This document shows, piece by piece, positions 12,233 to 22,077 of a DNA stretch of 64,000 nt (positions within the stretch are counted from its first letter, which is position 1; each line of letters opens with the position of its first letter). A model generated the notes under the pieces. That model was given only the letters and a program-made list of their open reading frames with translations. It ran no database searches and was not told the DNA's origin. The position numbers and the translations under genes are program-made. The stretch spans positions 744,001-808,000 of the forward strand of contig NZ_FPEI01000004.1 in NCBI RefSeq assembly GCF_900117415.1, written 5' to 3'. Origin of the DNA: Hyphomicrobium sp. CS1BSMeth3 (GTDB lineage Bacteria; Pseudomonadota; Alphaproteobacteria; Rhizobiales; Hyphomicrobiaceae).

Positions 12233-13032
12233 CTCACGCGCTCGATCAGCGCCATGGCGGCCGCAGGATTGTGGACCTTGTGCCCGCTGATGACATAGAG
12301 AAAGACATCGCGCGGCTTGCCGTCGGCCTTCTGCTTCGTCACTGCATCGAGCCCTGCCGGCAGCTTGCCCGCTGCCCACTCTTTCGCGCACGCGGCCCAG
12401 GTGTCGAGCGCCTTCTTGGAATAGCCGAGCTTCTCCTTTTCCTCCGTGCCCATGATGCGCGCATAGACGAAGGGCGCGGTGACGTCCGCGATCTGAGGGA
12501 ACTCGCTGTCGCCCGCCATCACGATCGCCACGCCGTGCTCGCGCGCCATGTCGACGAACTCGGGCACGCGGAAGCTCTCATGACGCACTTCCACGGCGTG
12601 GCGGATCTTGTGCCCCTCGACGCTCTTCGGCAGCAGCTTCAGGAAGCCCTCGAAGTCCACCGGATCGAACTTCTTCGTCGGCATGAACTGCCAGCTTATG
12701 GGCCCGAGCTTATCCTTCAGTTCGAGAACGCCGCTGCTCATGAAGCGCTCGATGGACTCTCCGGCTTCCGCGAGCACGCGCCGGTTGGTCGTGAAGCGCG
12801 AGCCCTTCAGCGCAAAGATGAAACCGTCCGGCGTCTCGTCGTACCAGCGCGCAAAGCTCTCAGGCTTCTGCGAGCCATAGTACGTGCCGTTGATCTCGAT
12901 GGAGGTGAGCTTGCTCGCGGCATATTCGAGCTCGCGCTTCTGCGGCAGCTTGTCGGGATAGAAGGTCCCGCGCCACGGCTCGAAGGTCCATCCGCCGATA
13001 CCGATGTGGATCGTGCCCTGAGATTTCGACAA
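12229..13032 (-). CDS. DUF72 (YecE-like) TIM-barrel protein
   Basis: A 267-residue DUF72 protein. It opens with IHIGIGGWTFEPWRG and YPD (residues 9-30), the typical start of YecE-like proteins, then EYAASKLTSIEINGTYYG (about 37-54) and a conserved RHAVEVRHESF at about 143-153. The fold is a TIM barrel of unknown catalytic activity; no experimental function can be assigned. It converges on the metallopeptidase gene with a 4-bp stop overlap and lies 33 bp downstream of the monooxygenase-like gene, probably in one transcript with it. Confidence 0.9.
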   Translation of the reverse strand: MSKSQGTIHIGIGGWTFEPWRGTFYPDKLPQKRELEYAASKLTSIEINGTYYGSQKPESFARWYDETPDGFIFALKGSRFTTNRRVLAEAGESIERFMSSGVLELKDKLGPISWQFMPTKKFDPVDFEGFLKLLPKSVEGHKIRHAVEVRHESFRVPEFVDMAREHGVAIVMAGDSEFPQIADVTAPFVYARIMGTEEKEKLGYSKKALDTWAACAKEWAAGKLPAGLDAVTKQKADGKPRDVFLYVISGHKVHNPAAAMALIERVS

Positions 13033-13065
13033 GAGATCTTCCTTCCGTCATTGGGGACACGCGTC

Positions 13066-13410
13066 TCAGGCCCCGAACATGCCCTTCGATGACGTGATCT
13101 CCAGCACTTGCACGCTCTCCGGCAGCTCGAGAAGGTACTCCTTGTCGCGCTCCAGATGATGAATGCGCTTGGGGTCCGGCCCTGCGAAACGCGACATCGC
13201 CTCGATGCTCTCCCAGTAGGAAATGGTGACGAACTCGGTATCCCATGCGCGATCCTCGCGCAATTGCAGCACAGCGAGTGCCTTCTCTTCAAGCGGGCGG
13301 ATGCCGTGCTCGTAAAGGTACTGCGCATACTCGTCGGCCTTGGCGCGGACGGTGCGGCCACGCCAGATCCTGGCGATGGCCGGCTTGGAACTCGTGCTTT
13401 CGGTGGCCAT
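13066..13410 (-). CDS. Antibiotic-biosynthesis-monooxygenase-like (ABM fold) protein
   Basis: A 114-residue protein with the dimeric alpha/beta barrel pattern of ABM-domain proteins: IARIWRGRTVRAKADEYAQYL at the start, a central strand EFVTISYWESIEAMSRFAG, and a C-terminal strand. Members include quinol monooxygenases and heme-degrading enzymes; many have no known activity. I chose the ATG at 13410 because GGGAG lies 8 bases upstream; an in-frame TTG at 13440 has no such site. It precedes the DUF72 gene by 33 bp. Confidence 0.78.
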   Translation of the reverse strand: MATESTSSKPAIARIWRGRTVRAKADEYAQYLYEHGIRPLEEKALAVLQLREDRAWDTEFVTISYWESIEAMSRFAGPDPKRIHHLERDKEYLLELPESVQVLEITSSKGMFGA

Positions 13411-13529
13411 TGAATTGCTCCCGACAGCTTTGGAATTCAACGCGCGAGCCGGGCGGAACGTTCGCCCTGGCGCATCGGCCTCGACGCTGCCGCAGCCCGC
13501 GCTTAATCTTAGCCCAAAGGAGGTCGCTC

Positions 13530-13805
13530 ATGTGCCGTAATATTCGAACGCTCTTCAACTTCGATCCGCCCGCGACGAACGATGAAATCCGCGCGGCGTC
13601 CCTGCAGTTCGTCCGCAAGCTCAGCGGCTTCAATGCGCCATCACAGGCCAATGCGCACGCCTTCGACCGCGCCATCGAGGAAGTGACCGCCGCAGCGACA
13701 CGCCTGCTCGCCTCGCTGGAGACGAACGTCCCGCCGAAGGACCGCGAGGTCGAGGCACAGAAAGCCCGCGAGCGCTCCAAGGCGCGGTTCAGCCGGATTG
13801 TCTGA
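13530..13805 (+). CDS. DUF2277 family small protein
   Basis: A 91-residue protein beginning MCRNIRTLFNFDPPAT, which is the hallmark of the DUF2277 family; the rest is helical and ends KARFSRIV. The family's biochemical role is unknown. The ATG at 13530 is fixed by a perfect AAAGGAGGT ribosome site 5 bases upstream; the longer open frame upstream overlaps the opposing monooxygenase gene and is spurious. It converges on the ArsC-like gene 19 bp downstream. Confidence 0.9.
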   Translation: MCRNIRTLFNFDPPATNDEIRAASLQFVRKLSGFNAPSQANAHAFDRAIEEVTAAATRLLASLETNVPPKDREVEAQKARERSKARFSRIV

Positions 13806-13824
13806 GCTGCTGCCCCGCGCGGCC

Positions 13825-14175
13825 TCACTTACCGAATGCTTCTTCCCACTCCGACGGCTTGAACCCGATGAGGAGCCCATCCGCGTGCTCGACGATCGGA
13901 CGCTTGATCATGGACGGCTGCTCGAGCATCAGCGGGATGGCCTTGGCCTGATCGAGACCCGACTTCGCCGCATCGGGCAGCTTCTTGAAGGTCGTGCCGG
14001 CGCGATTGAGCACGCTCTCCCATCCGAACGCCTTGCACCAGGCTTTCAGCTTCGCCGCCGTGATGCCGGACTTCTTGTAGTCGTGGAACGCGTACGCAAT
14101 GCCGTGCCCATCGAGCCACGCCCGCGCCTTCTTGACCGTGTCGCAATTGGGAATGCCGTAGAGTGTGATTGCCAT
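13825..14175 (-). CDS. ArsC/Spx-family protein (YffB-like)
   Basis: A 116-residue thioredoxin-fold protein of the ArsC/Spx family. It starts MAITLYGIPNCDTVKKAR, with the single Cys of the family at residue 11, and has KRPIVEHADGLLIGF at about 91-105, the strand after the conserved Arg-Pro-Ile. The C-DTVKKA-R pattern matches the YffB branch, whose members are glutathione-dependent reductase-like but mostly uncharacterised; arsenate reduction is not implied, and no ars genes are nearby. The ATG at 14175 is chosen because homologues begin at this point; in-frame codons upstream give no homologous sequence. Confidence 0.88.
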   Translation of the reverse strand: MAITLYGIPNCDTVKKARAWLDGHGIAYAFHDYKKSGITAAKLKAWCKAFGWESVLNRAGTTFKKLPDAAKSGLDQAKAIPLMLEQPSMIKRPIVEHADGLLIGFKPSEWEEAFGK

Positions 14176-14230
14176 TGCCGGAATTCTCGTTGCCTCTGCA
14201 GTAGCTCGTGCGACAGTAGCAGAGCTGAGT

Positions 14231-15142
14231 TCAATCCCACCAGAAATACCACCAATGGTCCGACATGAGTGCGGCTGCAAGCGCGCTGAAAGTCCCCACA
14301 CCTTGATCCACAATGTCACCGCAGTAGGCGTGTTGCTCGCGCGCAAGCGCCAACGCTTCGTCGCGGGTTCTTGGTGCGCTTTTGGCCCTCAGATTCAGGG
14401 TGTCGAAGTTCATGCCAACCAACTCGACACCGTAACGATCCCGCCACGAACGTAGCGCCGCGACGTGATATTCCGATGGTGGGCAGGAGTTCCACCCGCC
14501 CCAGCGCAGGTGCGCCGGGATTGTCGTCCAGTCGTCCGTCGGGATGAGAACGATGTGCGCCGCCTCCACAGGTGCGCCCGTTCTGAAATCCATGACGACA
14601 GACAGTCCAGGCGCCGATGGCGCATCCGCGGGCCACGAACCGACTTCTGGCCCGACATCCAGCTCCTTGACCACTTCCTCGAATGATTTCCCACCAAGCA
14701 GCTTGGCATCGAACCCCTGCCTCAGAGTTTCGAGCGCCCTCGCTTTTTCCGCGTTCCGATGCGCCGCCAAGCTCTCTGGGTGCCTCAAGCCGTCAGCAAT
14801 GCTCAGGACTTCTGCGACGTTTCGCTTCTCCAGCCATTGTTCGCTGAATGGCTCGGTCAATCTGGCAAGCGCCTCGTCATCACCGATGACAATAGGAACA
14901 CCGCGACCGGCAGACTTCAGTCCCTCCCATTCCTTGAGCACCATGTTTCCCGGTGTTTTGATGACCTCGAAGGGAAAGGCCGCGAGAGCCTTCGCTCGCA
15001 TCTCTTCCAACCTCCGCTTCATCTCGTCGGCCTTTGGATTGGACGGCATTGCTCCCCTCACATTTACAAAATTCATGAAGCCACTGGCTGAAAGAGCATA
15101 AAGGAAGTCGCGTCTTCGCACGGTTGGCCTCCGAACGCCCAA
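14231..15142 (-). CDS. DUF4253 domain protein with possible Tat leader
   Basis: A protein of up to 303 residues. The C-terminal third (about 215-303) matches DUF4253: WNSCPPSEYH, LRSWRDRYGVELVGMNFD and the terminal HWWYFWWD. The N-terminus carries a twin-arginine-like segment VRRRDFLYALSASGF, suggesting export, which is not usual for this family. The start is uncertain: a TTG at 15142, a GTG at 15121 or ATGs at 15076 and 15049 are all possible; only the first two keep the twin-arginine segment. Function unknown; DUF4253 proteins often occur in polymorphic-toxin or immunity settings, but no partner is visible here. Confidence 0.72.
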   Translation of the reverse strand: MGVRRPTVRRRDFLYALSASGFMNFVNVRGAMPSNPKADEMKRRLEEMRAKALAAFPFEVIKTPGNMVLKEWEGLKSAGRGVPIVIGDDEALARLTEPFSEQWLEKRNVAEVLSIADGLRHPESLAAHRNAEKARALETLRQGFDAKLLGGKSFEEVVKELDVGPEVGSWPADAPSAPGLSVVMDFRTGAPVEAAHIVLIPTDDWTTIPAHLRWGGWNSCPPSEYHVAALRSWRDRYGVELVGMNFDTLNLRAKSAPRTRDEALALAREQHAYCGDIVDQGVGTFSALAAALMSDHWWYFWWD

Positions 15143-15270
15143 CTAACTCTATCCCTTTGCCTCCCATGTTCAGCCCGGATTCCGCCCGCTTGCAAGCACC
15201 CGAATACAGCTGACGGCCGCGCGGAGAGCCGCTAGGGTCGCTCTCGAGCATCCGCAAGAAGAGGCCCGAC

Positions 15271-15666
15271 ATGGAACGACCGCCGCCCCTCGCTGCTGAG
15301 CTGGTCAACGAGTTCGTCCTCAAGGCGCACAGCGATCTGAACCGGGTCAAGGAGCTGCTCGCCAGGGAGCCGAAGCTCGTCAATGCGTGCTGGGACTGGG
15401 GCGGCGGCGACTTCGAGACCGCGCTCGGCGCCGCGGCTCACACCGGCCGCCGCGAGATCGCCGAGCTCCTGCTCGACAATGGCGCCCGCATGGACATTTT
15501 CGCTGCGGCCATGCTCGGCCACCTCGATGTCGTGAAGGCCGCGATCACAGCGGACCCGCGCGCCGCGAAGGCGCCTGGTCCGCACGGCATTCCCCTCCTC
15601 ACCCACGCCAAGATGGGTGGCGAGAAGGCCACGCCGGTTCTCGAATACCTGCAATCTCTCGGATAG
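15271..15666 (+). CDS. Ankyrin-repeat-like small protein
   Basis: A 131-residue protein whose middle reads as ankyrin-type helix pairs: LNRVKELLAREPKLVN (about 24-39), ETALGAAAHTGRREIAELLLDNGARMD (50-76) and FAAAMLGHLDVVKAAI (77-92). These mediate protein-protein contact; no catalytic part is present. It is followed 6 bp later by the MORN-like gene and is probably cotranscribed. No partner is identifiable. Confidence 0.82.
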   Translation: MERPPPLAAELVNEFVLKAHSDLNRVKELLAREPKLVNACWDWGGGDFETALGAAAHTGRREIAELLLDNGARMDIFAAAMLGHLDVVKAAITADPRAAKAPGPHGIPLLTHAKMGGEKATPVLEYLQSLG

Positions 15667-15672
15667 CTCTGC

Positions 15673-15897
15673 ATGGCGAAATCAACCCGCAAGCGCGACA
15701 CGCACTACCACAAGGACGGCAGCGTGCGCGCCAAGGGCTGGCTGCGCGACGGCCAGCTCGACGGCTACTGGGAGTGGTTCCGCAAGGACGGGACGAAAAT
15801 GCGCTCAGGCCATTTCGACATGGGCGCGCAGGTCGGTGAATGGACGACCTATAACGCTGAGGGCGAAGTGCACAAGGTCACGCAGATCAAGGGCTGA
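15673..15897 (+). CDS. MORN-like repeat small protein
   Basis: A 74-residue protein made of repeats of the form G-x-W-x-D/K-G-x-x-x-G-x-W-x-x-x (KGWLRDGQLDGYWEWF, RKDGTKMRSGHFD, GAQVGEWTTYNAEG). This is the MORN-like pattern also found in YwqK-family proteins, which are annotated as antitoxin-like. No toxin gene is adjacent, so a role as antitoxin is not supported here. It lies 6 bp downstream of the ankyrin-like gene. Confidence 0.78.
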   Translation: MAKSTRKRDTHYHKDGSVRAKGWLRDGQLDGYWEWFRKDGTKMRSGHFDMGAQVGEWTTYNAEGEVHKVTQIKG

Positions 15898-15929
15898 GCC
15901 GACGACCGCGAGAGCCCGCTCGGCCTCGC

Positions 15930-16352
15930 CTACCCGCGCTGAAGTCTGGCTGCTGTCTGGAACTCGATGAGGCGGCCGAGCCCCGCGAGCATGCTGCCGA
16001 GCGCGAACAGCACGATCACGATGATTTCCATGTAGCCCTCGACCTTTTCCTTCTCCATCACGACATCCGCGATATCGCCGTCCGACGTCTTGTAATGCGC
16101 CACGACCTTGTCGCGCTGCGCCTCTGCCGCGCTCACCTGCTCGGCCGGCGCATTCATCACCTTCAGCAGCGCGAGCTGGTTCTCGTAGGCCGTGCGCAAC
16201 TGGATCTGCGCCGACTGCTGCATGTTGAACGCGATGAGCCGCATCTCGATCTCGCGCTTCAGCGGATCGAGATAGAAGAGCTGCGCGGCCGTCGAGGCGA
16301 GCAGCAGAAAGATCCCGATCAGCTCGCCGATCTGATGAATGCGCAGGCGCAT
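15930..16352 (-). CDS. Two-helix membrane protein with central coiled segment
   Basis: A 140-residue protein with a transmembrane segment at about 7-27 (IGELIGIFLLLASTAAQLFYL) and another at about 109-128 (IIVIVLFALGSMLAGLGRL). Between them is a long polar, probably helical stretch rich in Gln, Glu and Ala. No family was recognised. The topology puts both ends on the same side and the helical part on the other. It converges with the MORN-like gene. Confidence 0.7.
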   Translation of the reverse strand: MRLRIHQIGELIGIFLLLASTAAQLFYLDPLKREIEMRLIAFNMQQSAQIQLRTAYENQLALLKVMNAPAEQVSAAEAQRDKVVAHYKTSDGDIADVVMEKEKVEGYMEIIVIVLFALGSMLAGLGRLIEFQTAARLQRG

Positions 16353-16998
16353 GTTCCCCGTCCCCCTGAACCAGCGTGTCTAGCTCCACCACACACGTCG
16401 GATTTCAGCAAGATCACCCCGCGCGAGCCTTGCGGCGCATCGTCGGCACCATGGCCGCGCATCCCGCGCGCACCGCGCCGGCTTCGGATGCGGATCATCC
16501 TAGCTTGCGCCGCGCTACCCGAACGCACCGCGGCGGCCTCGCCGTGTTCCCCCCGCGCCGGAGGCATGTCTTCGACAAGACGGGGAGGGGTCAGGGGGTG
16601 GAGGGAATCCCGACGCGCCCGGCGCGCGCGCCGGGCTGTTGAATGAAGTGAGGGGAGCAAGGCGCGGACGCCAGGCTCTTAATGCCGGCAGAGAGGACGA
16701 CATCCGCGCCCTACGCCGCAGAATGGGAACCGGGCACGGCGACCGGCGAGCCGATCCGGCCATCTTCGTTCTTTCCCGGGCGCACCATCGTGGCGTCACC
16801 CCATCCTGCGGCCTCGTCCGACACCGCGAGCGCGCGTCGACAGCGCCCCCTCGTGGGATGAGTGGGAGGGAGTGTGCAGTGGAAGTGGAGGGTGGGGATA
16901 AGTTTGGGGGTGGGCGGCGCGAGCGAATGAGGCAGATTTCAGTATAGTGACCGCTCCTTGTTTTGTCTGCAGTGCATCCTTTCAGCCGAAACAGACTC
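16353..16998. other. Gene-free stretch before the integrase
   Basis: These 646 bases hold no coding region I can support: the open frames on both strands are Arg/Pro-rich, without ribosome sites or recognisable domains. They contain one perfect 20-base palindrome (16617-16636) and a run of G tracts (16890-16914). The base composition stays GC-rich until about 16940 and then drops, which marks the left edge of the lower-GC integrase segment. No tRNA was found that could act as an attachment site. Confidence 0.6.
16617..16636. repeat. Perfect 20-base palindrome
   Basis: The sequence GCCCGGCGCGCGCGCCGGGC reads the same on both strands and could form a very stable hairpin. It is followed by TGTTGAAT, not by a T run, so it is a doubtful terminator. 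It lies in the gene-free stretch upstream of the integrase. Confidence 0.6.
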
Positions 16999-18252
16999 AT
17001 GGTCGAACGGGCCATTCTCACTCAAAGAATTGTTGACGAGGCCGAGGCGCCCATCGCGGGGGAGCGCTGGATCTCAGACACGCGCCAAAAAGGGTTTGGC
17101 CTCCGCATCTGGCGAGCCAAGAATGGCGAAACGAGGAAGTCCTACTGCATAAGGGCTGTTGACCAGCAAGGACGGGCAGTTCGCCTGACCATGGACTATA
17201 TGCCTGCTTGGGCGGAACTCTATCGTCGGCGTTCATGGCGATATCGGGAGGGGCAACTGAACGATCCGACGCTCGGCGAGCTTATCGAGTATGCTCGCAG
17301 GTGGGCGCATGACGAGCTCGCTAAACTGCGTGGAACGGCAACATTGGAAGATGAAGAGGCCGCTCAGCGTGAGATTGGAAAACGGCGCGCAGCAGGCCTA
17401 ACTTTTCGACAGACAGCCGACATCATATTGCGTGGGATGGCCAGCAATGGACTGTCTGAAGCCTATACGGATAGACTCGAAAAGCTCTTCTCGAACCACG
17501 TTCCTGCAACCGTCGCAGCGAAGCTAACACGCGAGGTTTCCAGGGAAGACATCGCAGGCATACTCAACTCAAGCCGGCTCGCGCCTGGAAACTTGCGCAT
17601 CCTGCGTCCCTTTATCCGGCAGGTGCTCGACGTGCCCTGGCGCTTTCGCGCCGAAACGGAAGTCGCACCGCACCAAATCGATGAGATCGTAAACCCGATT
17701 GATGATCGTCCGCGGTCAGTCCTACACACGTGGAGCCAAGGCCAGTACGAGGCTCTATTCCAGCTTTTGGAATCTGAACTCGATAAGTGGCAGCAGGCGC
17801 GCTGCCTGCGCATCTATTTCCTCTCCCTTCATTGCCCCTTGTCCCAATTGATGCGCGCTCGCTGGGATGAACTTTGGGTCACCAAGCACGGCGGTCGATC
17901 AGGACTGAGGTGGGTATACTCTGAGCGCCCCCGCGGATGGGACAGCTTCCGATCGAAGGGCGAGCAGATCTTTCGAGAATGTCTACTGCGCGGGCGAGAG
18001 GAATTCGGCGAGAACGAGTTCTGCTTTCCTACTCACTTTGGCAGGAACGTTGGCCATATCCGCTCAATCGAGCACATCTGGCGGGAGACGCTGTCCTCTA
18101 GCAATCTTTCCTACGTATCTCCACGCGCGTTTCGGAAAGCGTACCGAGATGCACATCCGTGGCATGGATGGATGCATGAGTTTGCGGCGGATTTGTCCGT
18201 ATTTGGTAACGGCATCCTCCAAGCTACTCACAGCGCACTTGATAAGAAATAA
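16999..18252 (+). CDS. Integrase-like tyrosine recombinase, probably decayed
   Basis: A 417-residue protein from the ATG at 16999 (429 from a TTG at 16963). Residues about 5-70 resemble the N-terminal DUF4102-type arm-binding domain of island integrases (GERWISDTRQKGFGLRIW). A core-binding region and catalytic-domain-like part follow, including RARWDEL, the usual end of box I, and PRAFRKAYRD, the usual box II. In both boxes the canonical residues seem lost: the box I Arg position is Pro, the box II His is Arg, and no Tyr follows before the stop. It is therefore probably an inactive or truncated recombinase. Its GC content is visibly lower than that of neighbouring genes, and an AT-rich tail follows, which suggests transfer. 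Confidence 0.72.
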   Translation: MVERAILTQRIVDEAEAPIAGERWISDTRQKGFGLRIWRAKNGETRKSYCIRAVDQQGRAVRLTMDYMPAWAELYRRRSWRYREGQLNDPTLGELIEYARRWAHDELAKLRGTATLEDEEAAQREIGKRRAAGLTFRQTADIILRGMASNGLSEAYTDRLEKLFSNHVPATVAAKLTREVSREDIAGILNSSRLAPGNLRILRPFIRQVLDVPWRFRAETEVAPHQIDEIVNPIDDRPRSVLHTWSQGQYEALFQLLESELDKWQQARCLRIYFLSLHCPLSQLMRARWDELWVTKHGGRSGLRWVYSERPRGWDSFRSKGEQIFRECLLRGREEFGENEFCFPTHFGRNVGHIRSIEHIWRETLSSSNLSYVSPRAFRKAYRDAHPWHGWMHEFAADLSVFGNGILQATHSALDKK

Positions 18253-18620
18253 TAAATTGGGGCAGACCCCGCCCTTGCCTTGATTTTCATTCGTACCGCC
18301 CGGCGTCGAGCCGCGCTATCTCGTCAACAGTCGATCTTGGCACAAATGTCCAACATCGTGGGCGTGAGACTAACAACCCACTGAAACTACATATAGAGCA
18401 ACGGATCCTGCTGATTTTCATTCGTATCGCCCGCGCTTGCGCCAAGCTAGGAGCTGGAGCACAGCCGATCACGGCAAGATTGTCCGTGTTTGTGTACCGG
18501 CCCAAACGTAAGTCACTGATTCTGCGGGATTATGGAATCCCTTTGTTACTTTTCGTTCGTTGAAGCGCCCGATGAGAAGTCTCATTGGAGAGCAAGCGCG
18601 GGCAGTAGAGGAGGTCATAC
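18253..18620. other. AT-richer stretch with a 22-base direct repeat
   Basis: No gene is supported here. It carries a direct repeat, TGATTTTCATTCG followed by TA(C/T)CGCCCG, at 18281-18302 and 18412-18433 (21 of 22 identical, 131 bp apart), and a weaker relative at about 18551-18571. Their position just after the integrase gene suggests recombinase-binding or attachment-type sites, but this is inference. Confidence 0.5.
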
Positions 18621-18809
18621 ATGAAGCATCTTTCGAGAGCAGAGATTTCAGTCATCAAGGCCCGAATCCAGCGAGGAGACAGATACTCGGAGATAGCCGC
18701 GGACTACCGTATCAATCAGGGGCGCATATCCGACCTGAAATTCGATCGCATCCGCAAATATATAGACATCCCACCTGCCGACATCAGCGATGGGGTCGAG
18801 ATGCGCTAG
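18621..18809 (+). CDS. Small HTH-like protein
   Basis: A 62-residue protein with an AGGAGG ribosome site 7 bases before the ATG. Residues about 4-42 have the look of a helix-turn-helix of the resolvase/transposase type: SRAEISVIKARIQRGDRYSEIAADY, then a turn and INQGRISDLKFDRIRKY. A DNA-binding role is inferred; the protein is too short for a full recombinase or transposase. It lies between the integrase and the duplicated thiC tail, so it may be a small regulator or excisionase-like factor of the old element. Confidence 0.65.
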   Translation: MKHLSRAEISVIKARIQRGDRYSEIAADYRINQGRISDLKFDRIRKYIDIPPADISDGVEMR

Positions 18810-18850
18810 TACTTATGAAAATGGCCGGCATATCGCCGGCCATCTCGCCC

Positions 18851-18932
18851 CTACCCCAACACCTTATTACTGGCCTTCACCGCCTCGACGGATCTCCCGG
18901 CCTCGACCGGCAGATGCCCCGGCGTCGCCACC
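18851..18932 (-). pseudogene. Second, diverged copy of the 3' end of thiC
   Basis: Read on the minus strand this segment encodes [19 protein letters not shown] then KVLG and a stop. It aligns without gaps to the last 24 residues of the intact thiC (19386-21338), including the stop codon. The DNA is roughly 78% identical over about 80 bases, and many differences fall in third codon positions, so the copy diverged while coding, probably in another genome. It has no start and is a remnant. This is what a site-specific element integrating in the thiC 3' end would leave as its far attachment end. Confidence 0.82.
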
Positions 18933-19145
18933 TCAACCCACCTTCGGCAGCTCGAAGCTGAACTCTTTCAGCACGCTCGGATCATCGGTCCGCTTGGACG
19001 CATCCAATATCTCGATGCCCACGATCCGACCCTCGGCGTCGTAGTCCACGACGATACCGTCAGCCACTTCCTCGCTCTCCTTGACCGGGCGATCGGTCAG
19101 ATTGAGGTAGATCGCATCGGCTCCGTGATCGACTCTCACGCGCAT
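18933..19145 (-). CDS. DUF2283 family small protein (antitoxin-like)
   Basis: A 70-residue DUF2283 protein: it has ADAIYLNLTDRPVKESEEV, GIVVDYDAEGRIVGIEILDA and a C-terminal tail, the standard pattern of the family. DUF2283 genes often follow a DUF4258 gene and the pair is regarded as toxin-antitoxin-like. Here the start (ATG 19145, or 19151) overlaps the end of such a gene, which is frameshifted. The 3' end abuts the duplicated thiC tail directly. Function is inferred from the pairing. Confidence 0.82.
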   Translation of the reverse strand: MRVRVDHGADAIYLNLTDRPVKESEEVADGIVVDYDAEGRIVGIEILDASKRTDDPSVLKEFSFELPKVG

Positions 19146-19364
19146 GGGCATTTCCTGTCGAAGTAGGCCGTGATCACGTAGTGCGGATCGTCGTCGGCGG
19201 TCACGACGCGCAGCATGATGCGCCGGCCGGCCAGACATTTCAAATAGGACAGTCGGCGCCCCTTCATCCGTGGTATCGGGGTGAAGGATTGTCTCCTCCA
19301 CCCACGCTTTCTCGATACCGCGACGCTCGATCTGAAATTCGGCGTGCTCATCGTAGCGGATCAT
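19136..19364 (-). pseudogene. DUF4258 family gene with a single-base frameshift
   Basis: From the ATG at 19364 the protein reads MIRYDEHAEFQIERRGI and EETILHPDTTDEG, a good DUF4258 start (a small RelE-like fold family). The frame then goes off. Dropping one base from the G4 run (plus-strand C run 19259-19262) restores RRLSYLKCLAGRRIM and VVTADDDPHYVITAYFD to a stop at 19136, completing the domain. So the gene is whole except for one extra base, by mutation, sequencing error or possible slippage. With the DUF2283 gene it forms a toxin-antitoxin-like pair between thiC and the thiC remnant. Confidence 0.78.
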
Positions 19365-19385
19365 GGGCACGCCCGCCAAATCGAC

Positions 19386-21757
<2,372 letters not shown>

Positions 21758-21761
21758 TTCC

Positions 21762-21890
21762 CGTCCCTTCGCCGGCATGATCCGGATCAGGTTCAAAGGG
21801 TGCTCGCCCGGTGGCTCGAAGCAGCCTGTTGCTGCTTGAGGCCAGAGCGATCTCAGCCGGCTTCCACCGGCGCCCCTCGGCATGGGGTGC
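21762..21890 (-). promoter_or_regulatory. TPP riboswitch (Thi-box)
   Basis: The minus strand carries the Thi-box core in order: GAGGGGCGCCGG, AAGCCGGCTGAGA, an extra P3 hairpin (AAGCAGC/GCTGCTT), CACCCTTTGAACCTGATC and CGGATCATGCCGGCGAAGGG. CTGAGA and the ACCCTT-GAACCTGATC segment are the hallmark TPP contacts. The 3' strand of P1 contains AAGGGA, just before the start codon at 21757, so TPP binding probably hides the ribosome site and blocks translation of the membrane protein and thiC. Confidence 0.95.
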
Positions 21891-21912
21891 ATATTGAGGT
21901 CCGCCCGCTGCG

Positions 21913-22005
21913 ATTGCAAGGCAGTTCACCAAATTGCAGGGCAGCCGCCCGTCCGCGGGTTATTCGCAGCCGCGAAATCCGGCGAAGGTCTCTGTTGCAA
22001 TGCAA
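21913..22005 (+). promoter_or_regulatory. TTGCAA-type motifs upstream of ecm
   Basis: Three related hexamers occur in the 180-bp leader before ecm: TTGCAAG (21914-21920), TTGCAGG (21934-21940) and a small inverted repeat TTGCAATGCAA (21995-22005). TTTGCAAA-like sites are known for the PccR/RamB-type acyl-CoA-sensing regulators of propionyl-CoA and ethylmalonyl-CoA pathway genes. The match here is partial, so the site is a candidate only. Confidence 0.35.
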
Positions 22006-22077
22006 TATGACGCTCAGCTACTCTGCGCGCTGACAGATTGAACGCCGCGTCGACAGGGATCCACCCCAGGACGAACC

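Noticed and set aside
16515-17021. 168-codon minus-strand frame before the integrase
   Set aside because: Arg/Pro/Ser-rich, overlaps the integrase start, no ribosome site and no domain.
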